A DNA stretch of 64,000 bases from Tolypeutes matacus (GCA_026826555.1 JAKSZT010037276.1:2290256-2354255); one strand, 5' to 3'. Positions 1 through 12,947 are shown, numbered from the stretch's first letter. Numbers and translations: made by a program. The notes: generated by a model from the letters alone, not told the origin.

Positions 1-2520
1 CTCAAGAGCAAGGGTGGTTCCTAATAGGGGAGGACAAACCAGTGGGTCAAGACTCTTGTTGCATGTAAGTATGAATATACTCATCCAACAAGTCAAGCAA
101 GCGACGGGGTCATCGTGGGCTCCAGGGGGAAATGGTGGGAGTAATATAATAGATCAAACAAAGGGTATTTAGTGGTCAGTGGAAATGTTCTTCATGACCA
201 TACAGTGATTGACACAGGACATGGTAAAATCATCAAAATTGATAAAAGTGTATGGTGTAAAATGTAAACCATAGTGTAAACCATTGAAAATGTTTAGTAG
301 CTATGTTTCACTATATGTATATCAGTTATAACAATGCTATCATCCACATATCAAAAGGTATTAATGTCAGGGGGGCGGTAGGAAACAGGGAAGATGTTGG
401 GTATATGAGAGTCTCTTGTATTCTGTGTGTGAATTTTCTGTGACCTAAAACTACTTTGAAAAAAAAAAAGAAAAATAGAGAGACACTGGGGAATGAGAGG
501 GGGAAGGTGCCATGTTACAGACTGGATGACAGATATTGCAGTGATGCAAGGAAAAAGGTAAAAAAAAATTTTTTTTTAAATATTTTTTAAATATCCCAAT
601 CTTTTCATTTTATTTTAGTTTTAGTTTTTAAAAAGACTTTTATGTATTTTATCTCTTACATTTAAACTTATCATTACTATTTCATTTTCCTATTAATTAT
701 ATTCAGCTGTTGTAATAGCTTCATCTTTGAAGGAGCTTTGGACCACAGAAGGGTTACAACAGGCATGGGGAGGATCATTGGTGTCGGGTGTCAGGGATGG
801 GGGATGCAAGAGAGAAAGTTCACTTAAGCATAAATATAAGGTATAAAAAATGTTCAAATGTTTGTGGGGCATTGTCACAGTGGTGGAGAATCATTCAATA
901 AATGATAAAAAACGAATTCCCTTCCTGGAGAGCTCTGCCACCTTCTCTAATGGAGCAGCAACAGTCCCCCAAGTGCAGGGGCAGTGATTGGTGAAGGAGG
1001 ATGATCCACTGATGGGCCCTTGATATTGATGACTAGCCTTATGAGTCTTTCCTCTTGAAAGTGAAACAGCCTATTGTTCTGGGGTGGCTAAGGGTTGCCT
1101 CCTGAGAGCCTCCTTGTTTCTCAAATGTGGCCTCTCTCTAAGCCAAACTCAGCATATAAGTGCCTTACCTTCCTGCCTGCATGGGACATGACTCCCAGGG
1201 ATAAGCCTCCCTGGCACCGATGGATTGCTACCAAGTGCCAAATGGCAATGTGACTGGTAAAAGACCTTGGATAAAAGGGGGGAAAGGTAAAGAAAAATGA
1301 GTTTGTATGACTAAGAGACTTCAAAATGTGTTGTAAGGTCATCCCAGAGGTAATGCTTATGCACACCACAGTAGGATCTCATAGAATTCCAAAAACCCAA
1401 ATAGTGGGTCTCCTGAGAACTCTGGGGACACCCAGGTCCTATGTCAGGGCAGATACCTCTGGAGTTTGGTGCCTTGCCTTGCCAGTGGGCCCTACTTTGG
1501 AGTTTGTGCTTCTGAGAGTGACAGAGTTGGACTCAACTATGTCCCTGCACATGGCTCATCTGGCCCTTCTATTCAAATCTATACTTGGTGCTAGAGTTTG
1601 TAGGTGTACCTCCAGAGACTTAAATCTTTGAACTGTCCATATGCCAGCTGGGCTGAGAACATGGTGGAGCTGCAACACCTGCTCTACAGCTCATTGGACT
1701 CACCCAGGAAAACTGGCTGGGAGAAGAGGATGGACAATGGCCATCCCAGGGAATGGAGAGAGTGTGCAGCTGCATACAGGATAATCCCATCCATCTTCCA
1801 CATGGGAAATAAGCCCCATCTCAATTGTAGGTGGAGTGGACATCACCATGCCAGACTCCTCAGGATGGGGGTAAGAGCTATGGACTAGTGTGGACTTACT
1901 GGTATTCTGCCTTAGATATATTGTGATCCCAGCAGTGGAAGAAATTACAATATTGATGTGGAGCCAGTGGTCACTGGAGGCTCTGGGGGCAGGGAGAGGG
2001 AAAAGCAGTTGTAATACAGGGGCTTTTTTGGGACTTGTGAATTGTCCTGAGTTACATTGCAATGACAGATATAGGCCATTACATATCATCATATAACATG
2101 CAGAACTGTGTTGGAGATAGTGTGGTCTCCAATGTGAACTATGGTCCATGCTTAGTAGCAAAGCCCCAGGATGAATTTATCAATTACAATGAATGTGCCA
2201 CACTAATGAAGGATGTTTATGTGGGAGGTTGTTGGAGCTGTGGCAGGTAGGGCATATGGGAATCTCTATATTTTTTGCCTAACATTTATGTAATCTAAAT
2301 ATCTTTTTAGGGAAGTGGCTGTGGCTCAATCAGTAGGGCTTCCATTTACCATATGGGAGGTCCTGGGTTCGGTTCCCGGGGCCTCCTGGTGTAGGCAAGC
2401 CCGCCCGCACGGCGTGGTTAGCTGACCCAGCGAGCACAAGCAGCAAGGGGGGGATAAATGAATAAATAAATAAAATCTTTAAAAAAATAATAATAAATAT
2501 CTTTTTAAAAGATGAAAAAA
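1..2520 (+). mobile_element. LINE-1 3' UTR, two modules, cut by window edge
   Basis: Bases 1-475 match the 37.86-38.35 kb stretch of the nearly full-length L1 further on. An AT-rich spacer follows, then 690-2290 matches 38.55-40.11 kb in the same order. The element ends in an A-rich tail near 2510-2535. No ORF2 sequence is visible because the window opens inside the UTR. Short open frames here (such as 1326-1631 and 1700-2161) have no protein signature and recur as repeat sequence elsewhere, so I do not call them genes. A tRNA-derived SINE sits in the tail. Confidence 0.8.
2309..2494 (+). mobile_element. tRNA-derived SINE (xenarthran type)
   Basis: The body starts at GGGAAGTGGCTGTGGCTCAA and has a pol III A-box-like segment (GGCTCAATCAGTAGGGC) and a B box (GGGTTCGGTTCCC), so the head folds like a tRNA. 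A short unrelated region follows, ending in an (AATA)n / A-rich tail. The target-site duplication AAATATCTTTTT lies at 2297-2308 and again at 2495-2506. It inserted into the tail of the preceding L1. The second copy (58076-58275) is closely similar, which suggests a young family. Confidence 0.92.
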
Positions 2521-2635
2521 TTGAAAAAAAAAAAGGTTAGGTGTTATCAGTGTACATAATTGAATTATAGCTTAATTTGTTTACTTATGTTACTCCTAAC
2601 ACTTTAATAGGTTAATAATAGGAAATACAAACAAC

Positions 2636-3290
2636 CCACCTAAAAAATGGGCAAGAGATGTGAACAAACGCTTTTCCAAAGAAGAAATACAAATGGCCAA
2701 AAAGCACATGAAAAGATGTTCCACATCACTAGCTATTAGGGAAATGCAAATCAAAATTACAATATGATATCATCTTACACCTATTAGACTGACAGCTATT
2801 TTAAAAAAATAACAGAAAACTATCCATATTGGAGAGGTTGTGGAGGAAAGGATACACTCATCCTCTGTTGGTGGGAATGTAGAACAGTGCAACCATTGTG
2901 GAGAACAGTTTTGTGGTTCCTCAGGAAGTTTCTTATAGAACTTGCCATATGATACAGCACTCCAACTTCTGGATATATATCCAGAAGAAATGAAAGCAGG
3001 AACACAAACAGATGTATGCACACCAATGATTATAGTGGCATTATTAACTATTGCCAAAAGTTGGAAGGAACCCATGTGTCCATCAACGGATGAATGAATA
3101 AGCAAATTGTGGTATATACACACAATGAAATATTACTCAGCTTCAAGAAAAAAATGAAGTATTGACACATGGGCAAATATGGATGAATCTTGAAGACTTA
3201 TGTTGAGTGGAATAAGCCAGTATCAAAAGGACAAATATTACATGACCTCACTGATATGACCTAAGCAAATTGAGCAGACTCACAGAGCTA
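2636..3290 (+). pseudogene. LINE-1 ORF2 C-terminal remnant
   Basis: Codes in broken frames for the C-terminal end of the L1 reverse-transcriptase protein. The order of segments matches the same part of the copies at 36.7-37.3 kb (+) and 41.3-41.9 kb (-): [13 protein letters not shown] region, [14 protein letters not shown] region, the 'WRGCGGKDTLIHCWWECR'-type cysteine-rich stretch, and the 'STNG/MNKQIVVYT' segment. No endonuclease or RT catalytic domain is present because of 5' truncation. It cannot make protein. Confidence 0.8.
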
Positions 3291-4265
3291 GACTCTGGAA
3301 GATAAAGTATAAGGAGACAGACAGGGAGTAGAGTATGGTGAGCCAATGCTCAATATGGGCAAAAGCTAAGATAAGATGGAATGGGATGGTTTGGCAGTGG
3401 ATGGGGTGATAGTGGTGCAGGGATGTGAGTGGGGTCAATGGTGCTGGAATGCAAGGGTGAGCAGGGTGGAGGGGTTAGGTTAGACTCTCCATGGAATTGG
3501 AGGGAAGGCTGGAGGAATGGACAGGTGAACTCTGGGGACTTATAGTTCTGTGGTTGAAATTACATTTGTGGGAATGTTCTTTAAGCAAATATGGCAGGGA
3601 AGTGTTATTGGTGCAGTGTTGCTGGTGGGGGGAATATGTGGCAAAGTGCACACCTGAGGCACGTTTCTGTGGAATATGAAAGTGCTCATCATGTCCTAGA
3701 GTGTTATTTCAGTGGGTGGAGTCCCAAACAACAAAGAAAAACATATCAAATTCCCACCCTGGGGAGTCCCGATAGGTTCTCAAATAAAGTGGAATCTGTG
3801 TCTTGAGAACATAGACAGTGACTAATAAAAGAAGATGAACTAATATTTCAAGCCCTCATTATTAATGCATCTAACTGTGAACCTGATTCTTCAAAAATTG
3901 CAACCTAATGGTTGTCATGGGTGCCTGGAGTGAGGGACTGAGTGAGGAATGGATGGAACATGGGGCATTTTGGGGACATTGGAATTGTTCTGCATGACCT
4001 TGCTATGGTGGTTACAGGCCATTATACATTTTGTTAGAACTTGTGAAGTTGTATAGTGCAGAATGTGAACAATAGTATAGACTAATGACCACAGTTAGTG
4101 GCAATGCTTCAGTGTTTATCAATTGTAACAAATGTACCATAATCAGTAATATGTTAGTGATGGGAGAAAAGTGAGGGGGGAGGGGTTGGGGTATATGGGA
4201 ATCCCCTATATTTCCTATGTGATTTTTCTGTTTCCTAAACTTATTTGAAAAATCAGGTGAAAACA
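3290..4265 (+). repeat. L1 3' UTR module 1
   Basis: Follows ORF2 directly. G-rich in its first half (3400-3680). Its last 280 bases (3980-4260) resemble the last 280 bases of module 2 (5770-6055): 'GGAATTGTTCTGCATGAC', 'CATTATACATTTTGTTA', 'TCAATTGTAACAAAT' and 'TATATGGGAATCCCCTATAT' recur in the same order with changes. Homologous module 1 copies lie at 37290-38350 (+) and 40270-41290 (-). Confidence 0.75.
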
Positions 4266-4439
4266 ATAAGACACTGAGGGAACATACAGAAGAAATTCTC
4301 ACTGTACTAAAAAGTTAACAGGTCTTATGGGAATGAAAGTCATTCGTTATTTTTTATATGTTTATTTATAAACATTTTTCTTTTTATTCTTTATTTTTCA
4401 TTTTGTATTTTTTTATTATTATTTTTATTTCTTTATTAT

Positions 4440-6058
4440 TTTGGCTTTGATTTTGGGGAGATTTTGGATTGCAAAAGAGCCATGACTGTGGCAGGGGATG
4501 ATCACTGGTGTTGGATGTCTTGGGGGGATCTGCGGGGAGGGGTTCCCTGCGTTTTGCCTCTATGAAATGTGAACGTGTTCAAGTGGTCATGGGGTGATAT
4601 CTCAGGGGGAGACATGCACAATAACCAAAGAATGTTGAATTCCCATCCTAGAGAGTCCTGCTACATTTTCTAATCAAGAGGCAAGATTCACTGGAGTACA
4701 TGAGGAGGGCCTAATGTAGAGGACAGACGAATAATCCAGGCTCTTGTTTTTGGTTCTTGTCCTCATACCCTTGTTCTTGTGAAATTGAAACTTAGCCTAG
4801 CATTATAAGTTTCCTAAGAGTTACCTCCTGAAAACATCCTTGTTTCTCTAATGTGGCCTCTCCTTAAGGCAAATTCAGCATATAAAGTCACTACCTTCCC
4901 CCTGGCATGGGACATGACTCTCAGGAATAAGCCAACCTGGCACTGAGGGATTATTACCAAACACCAACTAGTGATGCACTTGGAAAAAGATGCACTTGAT
5001 CAAAAGGGGGGGGGATATTAATTACAAATGAGTTTTTATGGCTAAAGTATTTCAAAGTGAGTCGGGAGGTCATTCCAGATGTAAATTTGTGCCTGTTTTA
5101 GGAGGATCTCATTGACTGCCACAGTAAATAGTGTCTCAGGAAGAGGTGTTCCTGAGGACTCTAGAGACTTCTAGACACTAAAGGCAGGGCAGACAACCAC
5201 AGGAAACTGGCACCCCATTAGCAAGCCTCACCTTGGAATCTATGATAACATATTCCCCAATGTATCAGAGTTGGACTCATTTATAATTTTCCTACACATG
5301 GTTTGTATGGCCCTTTTATTTTTAATTAGCACTATACCCATTAATGTGTCCCAGAGACTTAAATCTTCCAGCTGTTCATAAGCTAGTTGAACTCTGAATC
5401 TCAGTAGAGTTGCAGGCAACACTTACTCTTCAATTCATCAAACTCACACAGTACAACTAACAAAAGTTTAATGATGGACAACACACATCCCCCAAAATAG
5501 AGAGTATCTACAACTGCAAACAAGACAGTTCCAACCATCTGTCCCTTGGGAACGAAGCCCTCTCTCAATTAGAAGCAGAGTGTACATCACCATCAGCAAA
5601 TCCTTAAGAATGAAAAATGAACAAACATAAGGGGGTATTGCACCTACACATTAAGTAGATTTATTATTATTCTAGTAATGGAAGAACTTGTAACATTGAT
5701 ATAAAGACAGTGGTCACCAGGTATTCTGAGGGAATGGAGAGGGAAGAATAGGTATAATATTGGGGCATTTTGGGGACATTGGAATTGTTCTGCATGACAT
5801 TGTAGTGATGGTACAGGCTATTATACATTTTGTCAAAACCTATAGAAATGTACAGTGCAAAGTGTAAACCATAACGTAAACTATGAGTATGGTTAATAGC
5901 AATGCTTCAATACGTTTTCATCAATTGTAACAAATACACCTCAATAATAAAAGATGTTGTTGTTGGGAAAAGTGTGGGAGGCAGAAGGGGTGAGGTATAT
6001 TGCAATTCCCTATATCTTGATATAACATGTATGTTACCTAAAGCTTCTTTAAAAAAAT
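4440..6058 (+). repeat. L1 3' UTR module 2
   Basis: Separated from module 1 by a T-rich spacer (4340-4440). Contains the markers 'GAATTCCCATCCT', 'GTGGCCTCTC', 'CATGGGACATGACTC' and 'AAATGAGTTTTTATGGCTAA', which recur at 690-2290, 38545-40130, 49250-50700 (all +) and 28975-30610 (-). It ends at the L1 A-rich tail. Confidence 0.75.
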
Positions 6059-6070
6059 AATACAAATAAC

Positions 6071-8235
6071 ATTAATAAAGAGAATAATCAAAATAGATTG
6101 TTGTGAAAGTTACACACTATTATCAATGTAATTAATGTTAAAGAATTGTCCAGTTAAAATGGTTAAAGTGTGTTTTATATTATGTATAATTTATCCAAAT
6201 TTTCAATAAATAATTAATTTTAAACTTTATCCAACTTGAAACTCCTTTTATAAATGTTCATTTCAATACTGAAATAAAAGTCCATTTCAATACTGAGGTT
6301 CTGTATTTCTTGTGATTTGGAAAGTTCAAATACTTCAAGTTAAAATCTTTAAAATGATTAACAAATTTACCCAAGAGACCAACAGAAGGAATGTGTAGAG
6401 TCTTGATCTATTAAGTATCATTTTCAATTGGTACATGCTTTAAATTATAACTTCATTTTAATCATCGTATTTGGTTAAAATGTGCTAATTAATCATTTAT
6501 CATTGATCATTCTCAAAATCTAAAAATAAAATAGATGGAAACTTGAATCAAGTGGCACCTACATACATCTCAAAAGCTGGTTGGTTTATCCATAATGATC
6601 TTGGCAAAATCCTCCTCAATTTGCTGCAAAAGTACACTACACAGTGAAAATTCATGCCTGACATAGCAATATGGTCATATATTCAAAAGACTTGGGTGTA
6701 AACAATTGCTATCAATATATGCTATAACTTGCTAATTATGTAACATAAAAATATAATATTCTCATTCAAGGCAAGAGTTTAGAAAAATGACATTTGTTGA
6801 AAAATAAAATTGGTATTTAACATAATATTTGTGAAAAATGACCAATAAGCATAGGTGTACTCAATAAAAGAAGTTAAAAGGAAATTACTCAAGGAGGAAC
6901 AATATTAGATAACCAAGAAAAGTAGCAGTAGGACATTTTTCCAAAGTTGTGCCTCTGGTCAAGAGCTTAGAGTTTGGCACTCGAAGAAGCATACTGAGAC
7001 CAGCATGTACCACAGAGGATAGCATCAAACTAATGTTTTTTTTTTGTCTAATTACAGGCAAAGAGTGTTATAGAATGGTTATAAAGGGAATATGATTATA
7101 GAACACAAAAAAAAATTTAAATCCCATTTCTGTAACAGAGGAGCTTTGTGACTATATGTCAGTGTGGCTTAATCGCTCAAAACTGCAGTTTTCGTACTTC
7201 TTGAAATGGAAATATGAAATCACAAAAAAATTAAAAGTCACTCAGTAACAGCTAGTTATAATAATTAGTATTAATGACATAGGTTTAAAAAAGTGGAAAC
7301 ATGAATGAGAGTTGTGAACATCTGCCTGTCTCCTTCCAGCTGTGGATTTGAGGAGATGTTCCAAGCATCAACTAGTTATGAATCCAGAAAGCCTTCTGAT
7401 AACACATACCATTGCTGGTGAGAAACATCATGCATTGTTGTGGGATAAGTGAACAAAATGGAGGGAAATGGGTTTCTTAGAAAGCATTGAAGGCCAACAC
7501 AAAGATCATAGGTTAAAATAAACTCTTGAATAGGACAGAAATTTTCAAAGAATTTCTTTGACATCGTCAATTGAGCATGTCACCATGAAAAGGCCAAAAG
7601 ATATAAAGGAAAAAACACAAACAAAAGAGAAAATTAAAAGCAAGTCATAATCTAAATGAATGCAGTGCAATTAATAATTTTACTGTAACCTATATCTTTG
7701 AAGTTCTGTCCTCTCTGCTGCTTTGAGGTATGCTTTCTTGGAAACTTTCAACATGTTCTCTGCTGGACACATGTGATTGAATGGGGATGGATAAAAATGC
7801 ACAAATGCTGGCTGGTCTGACATCTGATTCATGTTCAAATATCAAGTGGATCCTAGATGGGAACTTATAATCATACTACACATGCTTTACATTTCCTTTC
7901 CTACTCTCCCATGTGAACATTTCATACCTGCTGCTTTCTCCTCAAATACTCCACTTTCCAATCCCATCCTCGTTTGCAGCAGATGGCCATGACTCAATAA
8001 AAAGAGAACTTTCACAGACACATACCAACCAGCATCTGAATACACATACCCTAGCTTCCTGTTAGCAAATGTGAACAACGCAGCTTCCATTTACACCAAA
8101 CACTTCTGCTGATCCATTAGCTCCCATTTCCTTTCTCCTATTCCAGGACTAAGTCTCAGTAATTTCCTTCCTTTCTTTCGTATGTCATCGAAGTTTCTCT
8201 TTCTACTGGAACACTTCCATTAGCATGCAAACAAG
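6071..8235 (+). other. AT-rich intergenic DNA, no gene seen
   Basis: No recognisable repeat with clear boundaries and no coding signature. Short open frames on the - strand (7376-7570, 7887-8090) show no domain and are in low-complexity or AT-rich context. Probably decayed old repeats and intergenic sequence. Confidence 0.5.
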
Positions 8236-8239
8236 GGGT

Positions 8240-10168
8240 TTTATTTGTCATCCCAATCACAAGTACAGACATTGAAAGAGTCATCAAAAACATCCCAAAA
8301 ATGAAAAGCTCAGCACAAGGCTTTTCAGGTGAATTTTAAAAATCATTCAAAGATGATCTAATTCCAATCTTGCTCAAGCTCTTCCAAAATAATTGAACAA
8401 CAAAGAACACTACCAAGTTCATTCTATGGAGCCAACATCACCCTAATAACAAAACCAGATAAAGACACTTCAAAAAAAAATTGAGAAAATTACAGAGCAA
8501 TACCTCTAATGAATATAGCTGCAAAAATCCTCAATAAAATACTGAAAACTGAATCCAAAAGCACATTAAAGAATTATACAACATGATCAAATGTGTTTTA
8601 TCTGAGATATGAAAGGGTGGTTCAACAAAAAATCAATTAGTGTAATAAACCATATTGATAAATTGAAGAAGAAAAATCACATGATCCTCTCAATTGATGC
8701 AGAAAAGGCATTTGGCAAACTACTGCACCCTTTCTTGATAAAAGAAAGGAATACAGGAATAGAAGGAAGGTCTCTCAATATGGTAAAGTGCATATATGAA
8801 AAACCTACAGCTAGCATTTTACTCAATGGTGAAAGACTGAAAGCTTTCCTGCTGAAATCAGGAACAAGACAAGGATGCCTACTTTTGCCTTTGTTATTCA
8901 GTATTGTGCTAGAGATTCTAGCTGGAGCAATTAGGCAAGATAAAGAAATAAAACATGCCCAAATAGGAAAGAAAGAAGAAAAACTTTCACTACTCTCTGA
9001 TGGTATGTTCCTATGTCTAGAAAATCCTGAAAAATCTACCACAAAGCTTTTAGAAAAGATTTCAGCAAAGTGGTGAGATACATGCTTAACATGCAATAAT
9101 CAATAGCATTTCTATACACTATTGATGTGCAATCTGAGGAAGATATCAGGAAAAACATTCCATTTATATTAGCGACTAAAACAATCCAAGATTTGGGAAT
9201 AAACTCAACCTAGGCCATAAAAGACCTGTATTCAGAAAACTGCAAAATATTGCTAAAAGAAACTGAAGCGACTTCAGTAAATGGAAGGATATTCCATGTA
9301 AATGGATTGGAAGACTAAATATTGTTAAGATGTCAATTCTATCCAAACTGCTTTACAGATTCAAAGCAATCCCAATAAAATCCCAATAACCTTTTTTTGC
9401 AGAAATGGAAAAAACAATTAACCAATTTATTTGGCCTGGTAAAAGGCCCTGAATTGCCAGAAATACTTTCAAAAAGAATGACGTGGAGGACTCTCATTTC
9501 CTCACTTTAGAGATTATGACTTAGCTACAGTGGTGAAAAAAAACAGTATGGTAATGGCATAAAGACAGACACATTGACCAATGGAACTGAAAGGAGAACT
9601 CAGAAATAGACCGTCATATCTACAGTCAAGTGATTTTTACCAAGGTTGTTAATCCCACCCACATAGGCCAGAAACAGTCTATTCAACAAACAGTGCTGGG
9701 AGAACGGGATATCCATTTCCAAAATGAGGAAAGAAGACCCGTATCTGACACATTATACAAAAATTAATTCAATATGGATCAAGGACCTAAATATAAAAGT
9801 GACAACCAGAAAAATCTGTAAGAAAATATACAAAAACAACTTTGAGATATTGTAGTAGGTGATATTTTTATAAACCTTACACATAAGCATGAGCAACAAG
9901 AGAAAAAATAAAATAAATGGAACCTCCTCAAAATTAAACATTTTGCACCTGAAGGGACATTGTCAAAAGGGTGATCTCAATGGAAAAAAATGTCTGGCAA
10001 TCACATGCCTGATAAGGGTTTACTATCCATGATATACAAAGAAATCATATAACTCAACAATAAAAAGACAAACTACCCAGTTAAAAATGGGCAAAAAATT
10101 GAAAAGACAAATGTCCAAAGAAGAATTATAAATGGCAAAGAAACATATGAAAAAATGTTCACATCACT
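8240..10168 (+). pseudogene. LINE-1 ORF2 fragment (RT to C-terminal part)
   Basis: Starts in the linker before the reverse-transcriptase domain, with segments related to 'DIEKVIKN', 'GFxGEF' and 'LLKLFQ'. It runs through the RT domain, whose longest open piece is 8609-9076 and shows '[26 protein letters not shown]' type and '[13 protein letters not shown]' type segments. The RT catalytic FADD motif is degraded to LSDG near 8994-9008, so the enzyme is dead. It then continues in broken frames to the MAKKHMKKC-like region at 10130. It stops at the start of an LTR, has no 3' UTR and is 5' truncated. The minus-strand frame 8677-9096 is only its shadow. Confidence 0.9.
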
Positions 10169-10171
10169 AGA

Positions 10172-10800
10172 TGTAGCTGTTTGATATTATTTATGAATTC
10201 TAAAACGAAATATAGATTTTTTTGTAAGCTGGTCAGTTCCTGTTGCATGATAACACTTTGTATTAGATTCAGCTGAGAAGTCTCATTAAACTATGTTAAG
10301 ATTAAGGCTCTGATCCAGTCATGTCATTAGAGTGCCACTCAGTGTTGAGTCCCAGCGTCCTTGGGGATAAAACAGACATACACAGAAGTAAACACACAGA
10401 GAAAAAGAACACAGAGGAAGAGAGACAGCTCATTAGACAATGCAGAGGCCCTGGAAAGAGAGATTAGCCTGATAGACTACAGCTGACCTTCTGAAGAGAC
10501 CAGAGCTGCTGAGTCCAGAAAGAAATGAGCCCTGGGGAAAGAGAGAGAGCCTTATGCCCTCCTTCAGCTGAGATGGGAAGAAGCTGGGACCACAGACCCT
10601 TAAGAGGGAACATGAAGCCTGAACCCTCGCAGGCGTTGCCAGTCATCTTGCTTCAACACGTGGCAATAGAGTTTGGTAAGGAGTTGAGTTGGATTCTTTA
10701 GGTCCTTGTGATGTAAGCTTGTGCCCCTATTAAATACCCTTTATAAAAACCAACAGATTTCTGGTACTGTGCATCAGCACCCCATTGGCTGACTAATAAA
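10172..10800 (+). mobile_element. Solo LTR, family 1 (TGTAGC(A/T)GTTTGATATT ... GGCTGACTAATA)
   Basis: Begins TGTAGCTGTTTGATATTATT and ends with TTGGCTGACTAATAAA, the mirror of minus-strand copies whose left edge reads TG(T/C)ATTAGTCAGCC. Inside it has purine-rich stretches and, near the 3' end, the 'ACCAACAGATTTCTGGTA' block shared with all family copies. Length 629 bases. TG...CA-type termini and 5-bp duplications elsewhere in the window point to an ERVL/MaLR-class LTR. No clear target duplication at this copy (CTAGA versus AGTAT). Confidence 0.68.
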
Positions 10801-12185
10801 AGTATCGAGAAAATAACATACACCAGACCAATAGCTGCACATAAGTTATTAAGGAAATTGTTGGTTTTGCTCAAGCAATGATACACATCTGAAACAGCAG
10901 CTGTAGTTGGAGTCACTAGCTAGTTAAGTTTACTATGAAATGCTATCATCCTCCAAGATTTAACTGTTTTCTATTCAGGAAAAATAAGAATCTTGAATGG
11001 GGTGATGGTAGTAATCATCATTTCTGTATCTTTCATGTCCTGATGATAGGATTAATCTCTGCAATTCTTCCAAGAATGCAGTATTGACTTTGGTTTATTG
11101 TTTATTTAAGTATAGGCACTTCTCATGGCTTCCACTGGTCCTTTCTGACCATCATATCCCTCACTTCTCAGGTCAGGAAACCAATTTTGTGAATCTTCCA
11201 GTTGCTGAGTATGTCAATGCCATTTATGCTTTGGGGAAAAGGGGAAATAACCACAGAATGTGTTTAGAGACTCACTTAATCCATAGTGAGACAGACCTGA
11301 GATACAATTTCATTAATCATTTGATATTCATAAGCCTTATCCTGACTGTTGTACCTCAGTAGAATGTTGGTTCTCCTGGAATTAATATCACTCTGGGCCA
11401 AAATGTTTCATCATGTCATTTTCCCCAACATACAATAGCCCTCTTAAAAGGCTATAGGTGGGTTGGAAAAGTAAAAGTATGCATTTTAGACAATGTAGCT
11501 TTGTCCTTCCCCACATTCAAGAGGTGCTGAGTCTGTAAACTGACTCAAATCTGGAAATTGAGGGAACATTGCTTTGTTTTACTTTCAAGTCACACTTTTG
11601 TTCACTTGATCTAGAACTCTTCTGCTTGTACAGACCAAATGAGAGTTGAGTAGACCAACTATCTTTTTCACTTCTGTGTAACTCAATATCAACTAGTAAA
11701 TGCCATAGGTTTCTATGAGTCAGATTGTTCTGATTACTATTTTGACGCTGCTGTCCATTAATGTAGTCATGCCTATCTTTGTCTGGCATTTAAATTCAAC
11801 CACTTGTTACCTGCAAACTGGAATATGATCATCCATACTGCATGTAATTATCCAAATTCAGTAACAGCAGTTCCCACAGTAATATCTGACTTACAGAGAA
11901 GAGCAACCACAGAGCTCTTTGAGGAGAAAGGATTTGAGCTCACACATTTATTCCTTACAGTCCTGATGAAAGATGTGTCTTCTGGACATGCTACGGGTAT
12001 GTAAGGAGGTCTCACATAATAAATTCAGTCAGGATAATCTGGCACAAAAGATTCACCAGAATCTAAGGTTTCAATGTCTCCATTATATCATTGCATTCCA
12101 TATGTCCTTATTTCAATTCTCATGATCACATTACTTCCCCATCACTGCACTCACTTTATCAGGAGACACCCTGTTAAGCTACTCA
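10801..12185 (-). pseudogene. ERVL-like endogenous retrovirus internal remnant (start of RT)
   Basis: Read on the - strand, 10790-10960 carries a conserved order of short motifs typical of the beginning of an ERVL reverse transcriptase: a 'SWRM' block, 'LVTPTTAAVSD', then 'LCAAIGLVYVIFSI', which corresponds to the strand-turn before the first catalytic Asp. Here that Asp is replaced and the frame is broken upstream. The part further upstream (to about 12.0 kb) has open stretches, for example 11517-11789, without a motif I recognise. It is truncated at the border with the LTR at 10800. Old and non-functional; identification rests on motif order only. Confidence 0.45.
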
Positions 12186-12189
12186 TATG

Positions 12190-12719
12190 TGTAGCAGTTT
12201 GAAGCTTTTCTAAATCTCAGACAATCATTGTGTACATGCAAACCTATAATAGGAGGGAACTTTTGGCTAAATTACATTAGTTAAGGGTCTTTAATTAGAT
12301 TGCATGATCCTGAAAGAGTCTTAATTCTATTACCAGGTCCTTTATAAATGGTGTAATAAAAAGCGAAAGATACCAAAAAAAAAAAAAAAATACTGCAGAG
12401 ACAGAAAGGAACCAAGACTGAGCAAGAAGTTCCTGGAAGCAAGGAAATGAAATCAACAGAACACAGAAGCTGAGAGGATGCCACTTTCCATAGAAGCTGA
12501 AACTAACAAGTCCCAGAGGAGAAGGCAGAGACAAGCAGTCAATCCCTTGTGCCTGGTCACCCACAGCTGCAATCAGGTAGAAAGGATCTCCTGATGATGC
12601 CTTGATTTGGATGTGTTCACAAACTCAGAACTTTAAACTTTTAACCTAATAAATCCCCATTGTAAATGCCAACCCATTTCTGGCACATTACTTCTCGCAG
12701 CTTTCAGCAAATTAAAACA
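12190..12719 (+). repeat. 5' LTR of the MaLR provirus (family 2 LTR)
   Basis: 530 bases, starting TGTAGCAGTTTGAAGC and ending AGCAAATTAAAACA (TG...CA). It holds a poly(A) run at 12374-12390, and near its 3' end AATAAATCCCCATTGTAAA as a likely polyadenylation signal, followed by 'GCCAACCCATTTCTGG'. The 3' LTR shares these blocks. Confidence 0.8.
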
Positions 12720-12947
12720 GAAACTGATACCAGGAGAGTGAGGTGCAAATAGCAAAATGTCTGAAGTGTATTATAAATGAATAATCAGTTGATTTGGGAA
12801 GACATGTGAGACCTTATTAGGAAACTCCTATTTTGCTTCAAAGAGATTGTTAGTAGAAATATGGATGGTAAAGATAATTCTGATGAGGCCTTAGAAATAA
12901 TGAATATGTCATTGCAATCTGGAAACAAGGTGATCCTTGCTTTAAAG

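Larger units (their letters stand above)
2636..6058 (+). mobile_element. 5'-truncated LINE-1 with two-module 3' UTR
   Basis: The element begins inside the C-terminal part of ORF2, at the conserved segment encoding the usual '[26 protein letters not shown]' type region. It runs through the end of ORF2 near 3290 and then about 2.8 kb of 3' UTR. A candidate 12-bp target duplication is AATACAAACAAC at 2624-2635 and AATACAAATAAC at 6059-6070. The left copy partly overlaps what L1 itself encodes, so this duplication is likely but not certain. The ORF2 part is broken by stops and frameshifts. Confidence 0.82.

Noticed and set aside
1700..2161. 153-codon open frame, minus strand.
   Set aside because: It lies in L1 3' UTR module 2; the homologous regions in other copies are not open in the same frame.
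8677..9096. 139-codon open frame, minus strand.
   Set aside because: Shadow of the L1 RT on the other strand.
10167..10805. Target duplication around the LTR at 10172.
   Set aside because: CTAGA and AGTAT do not match, so I did not claim a duplication.
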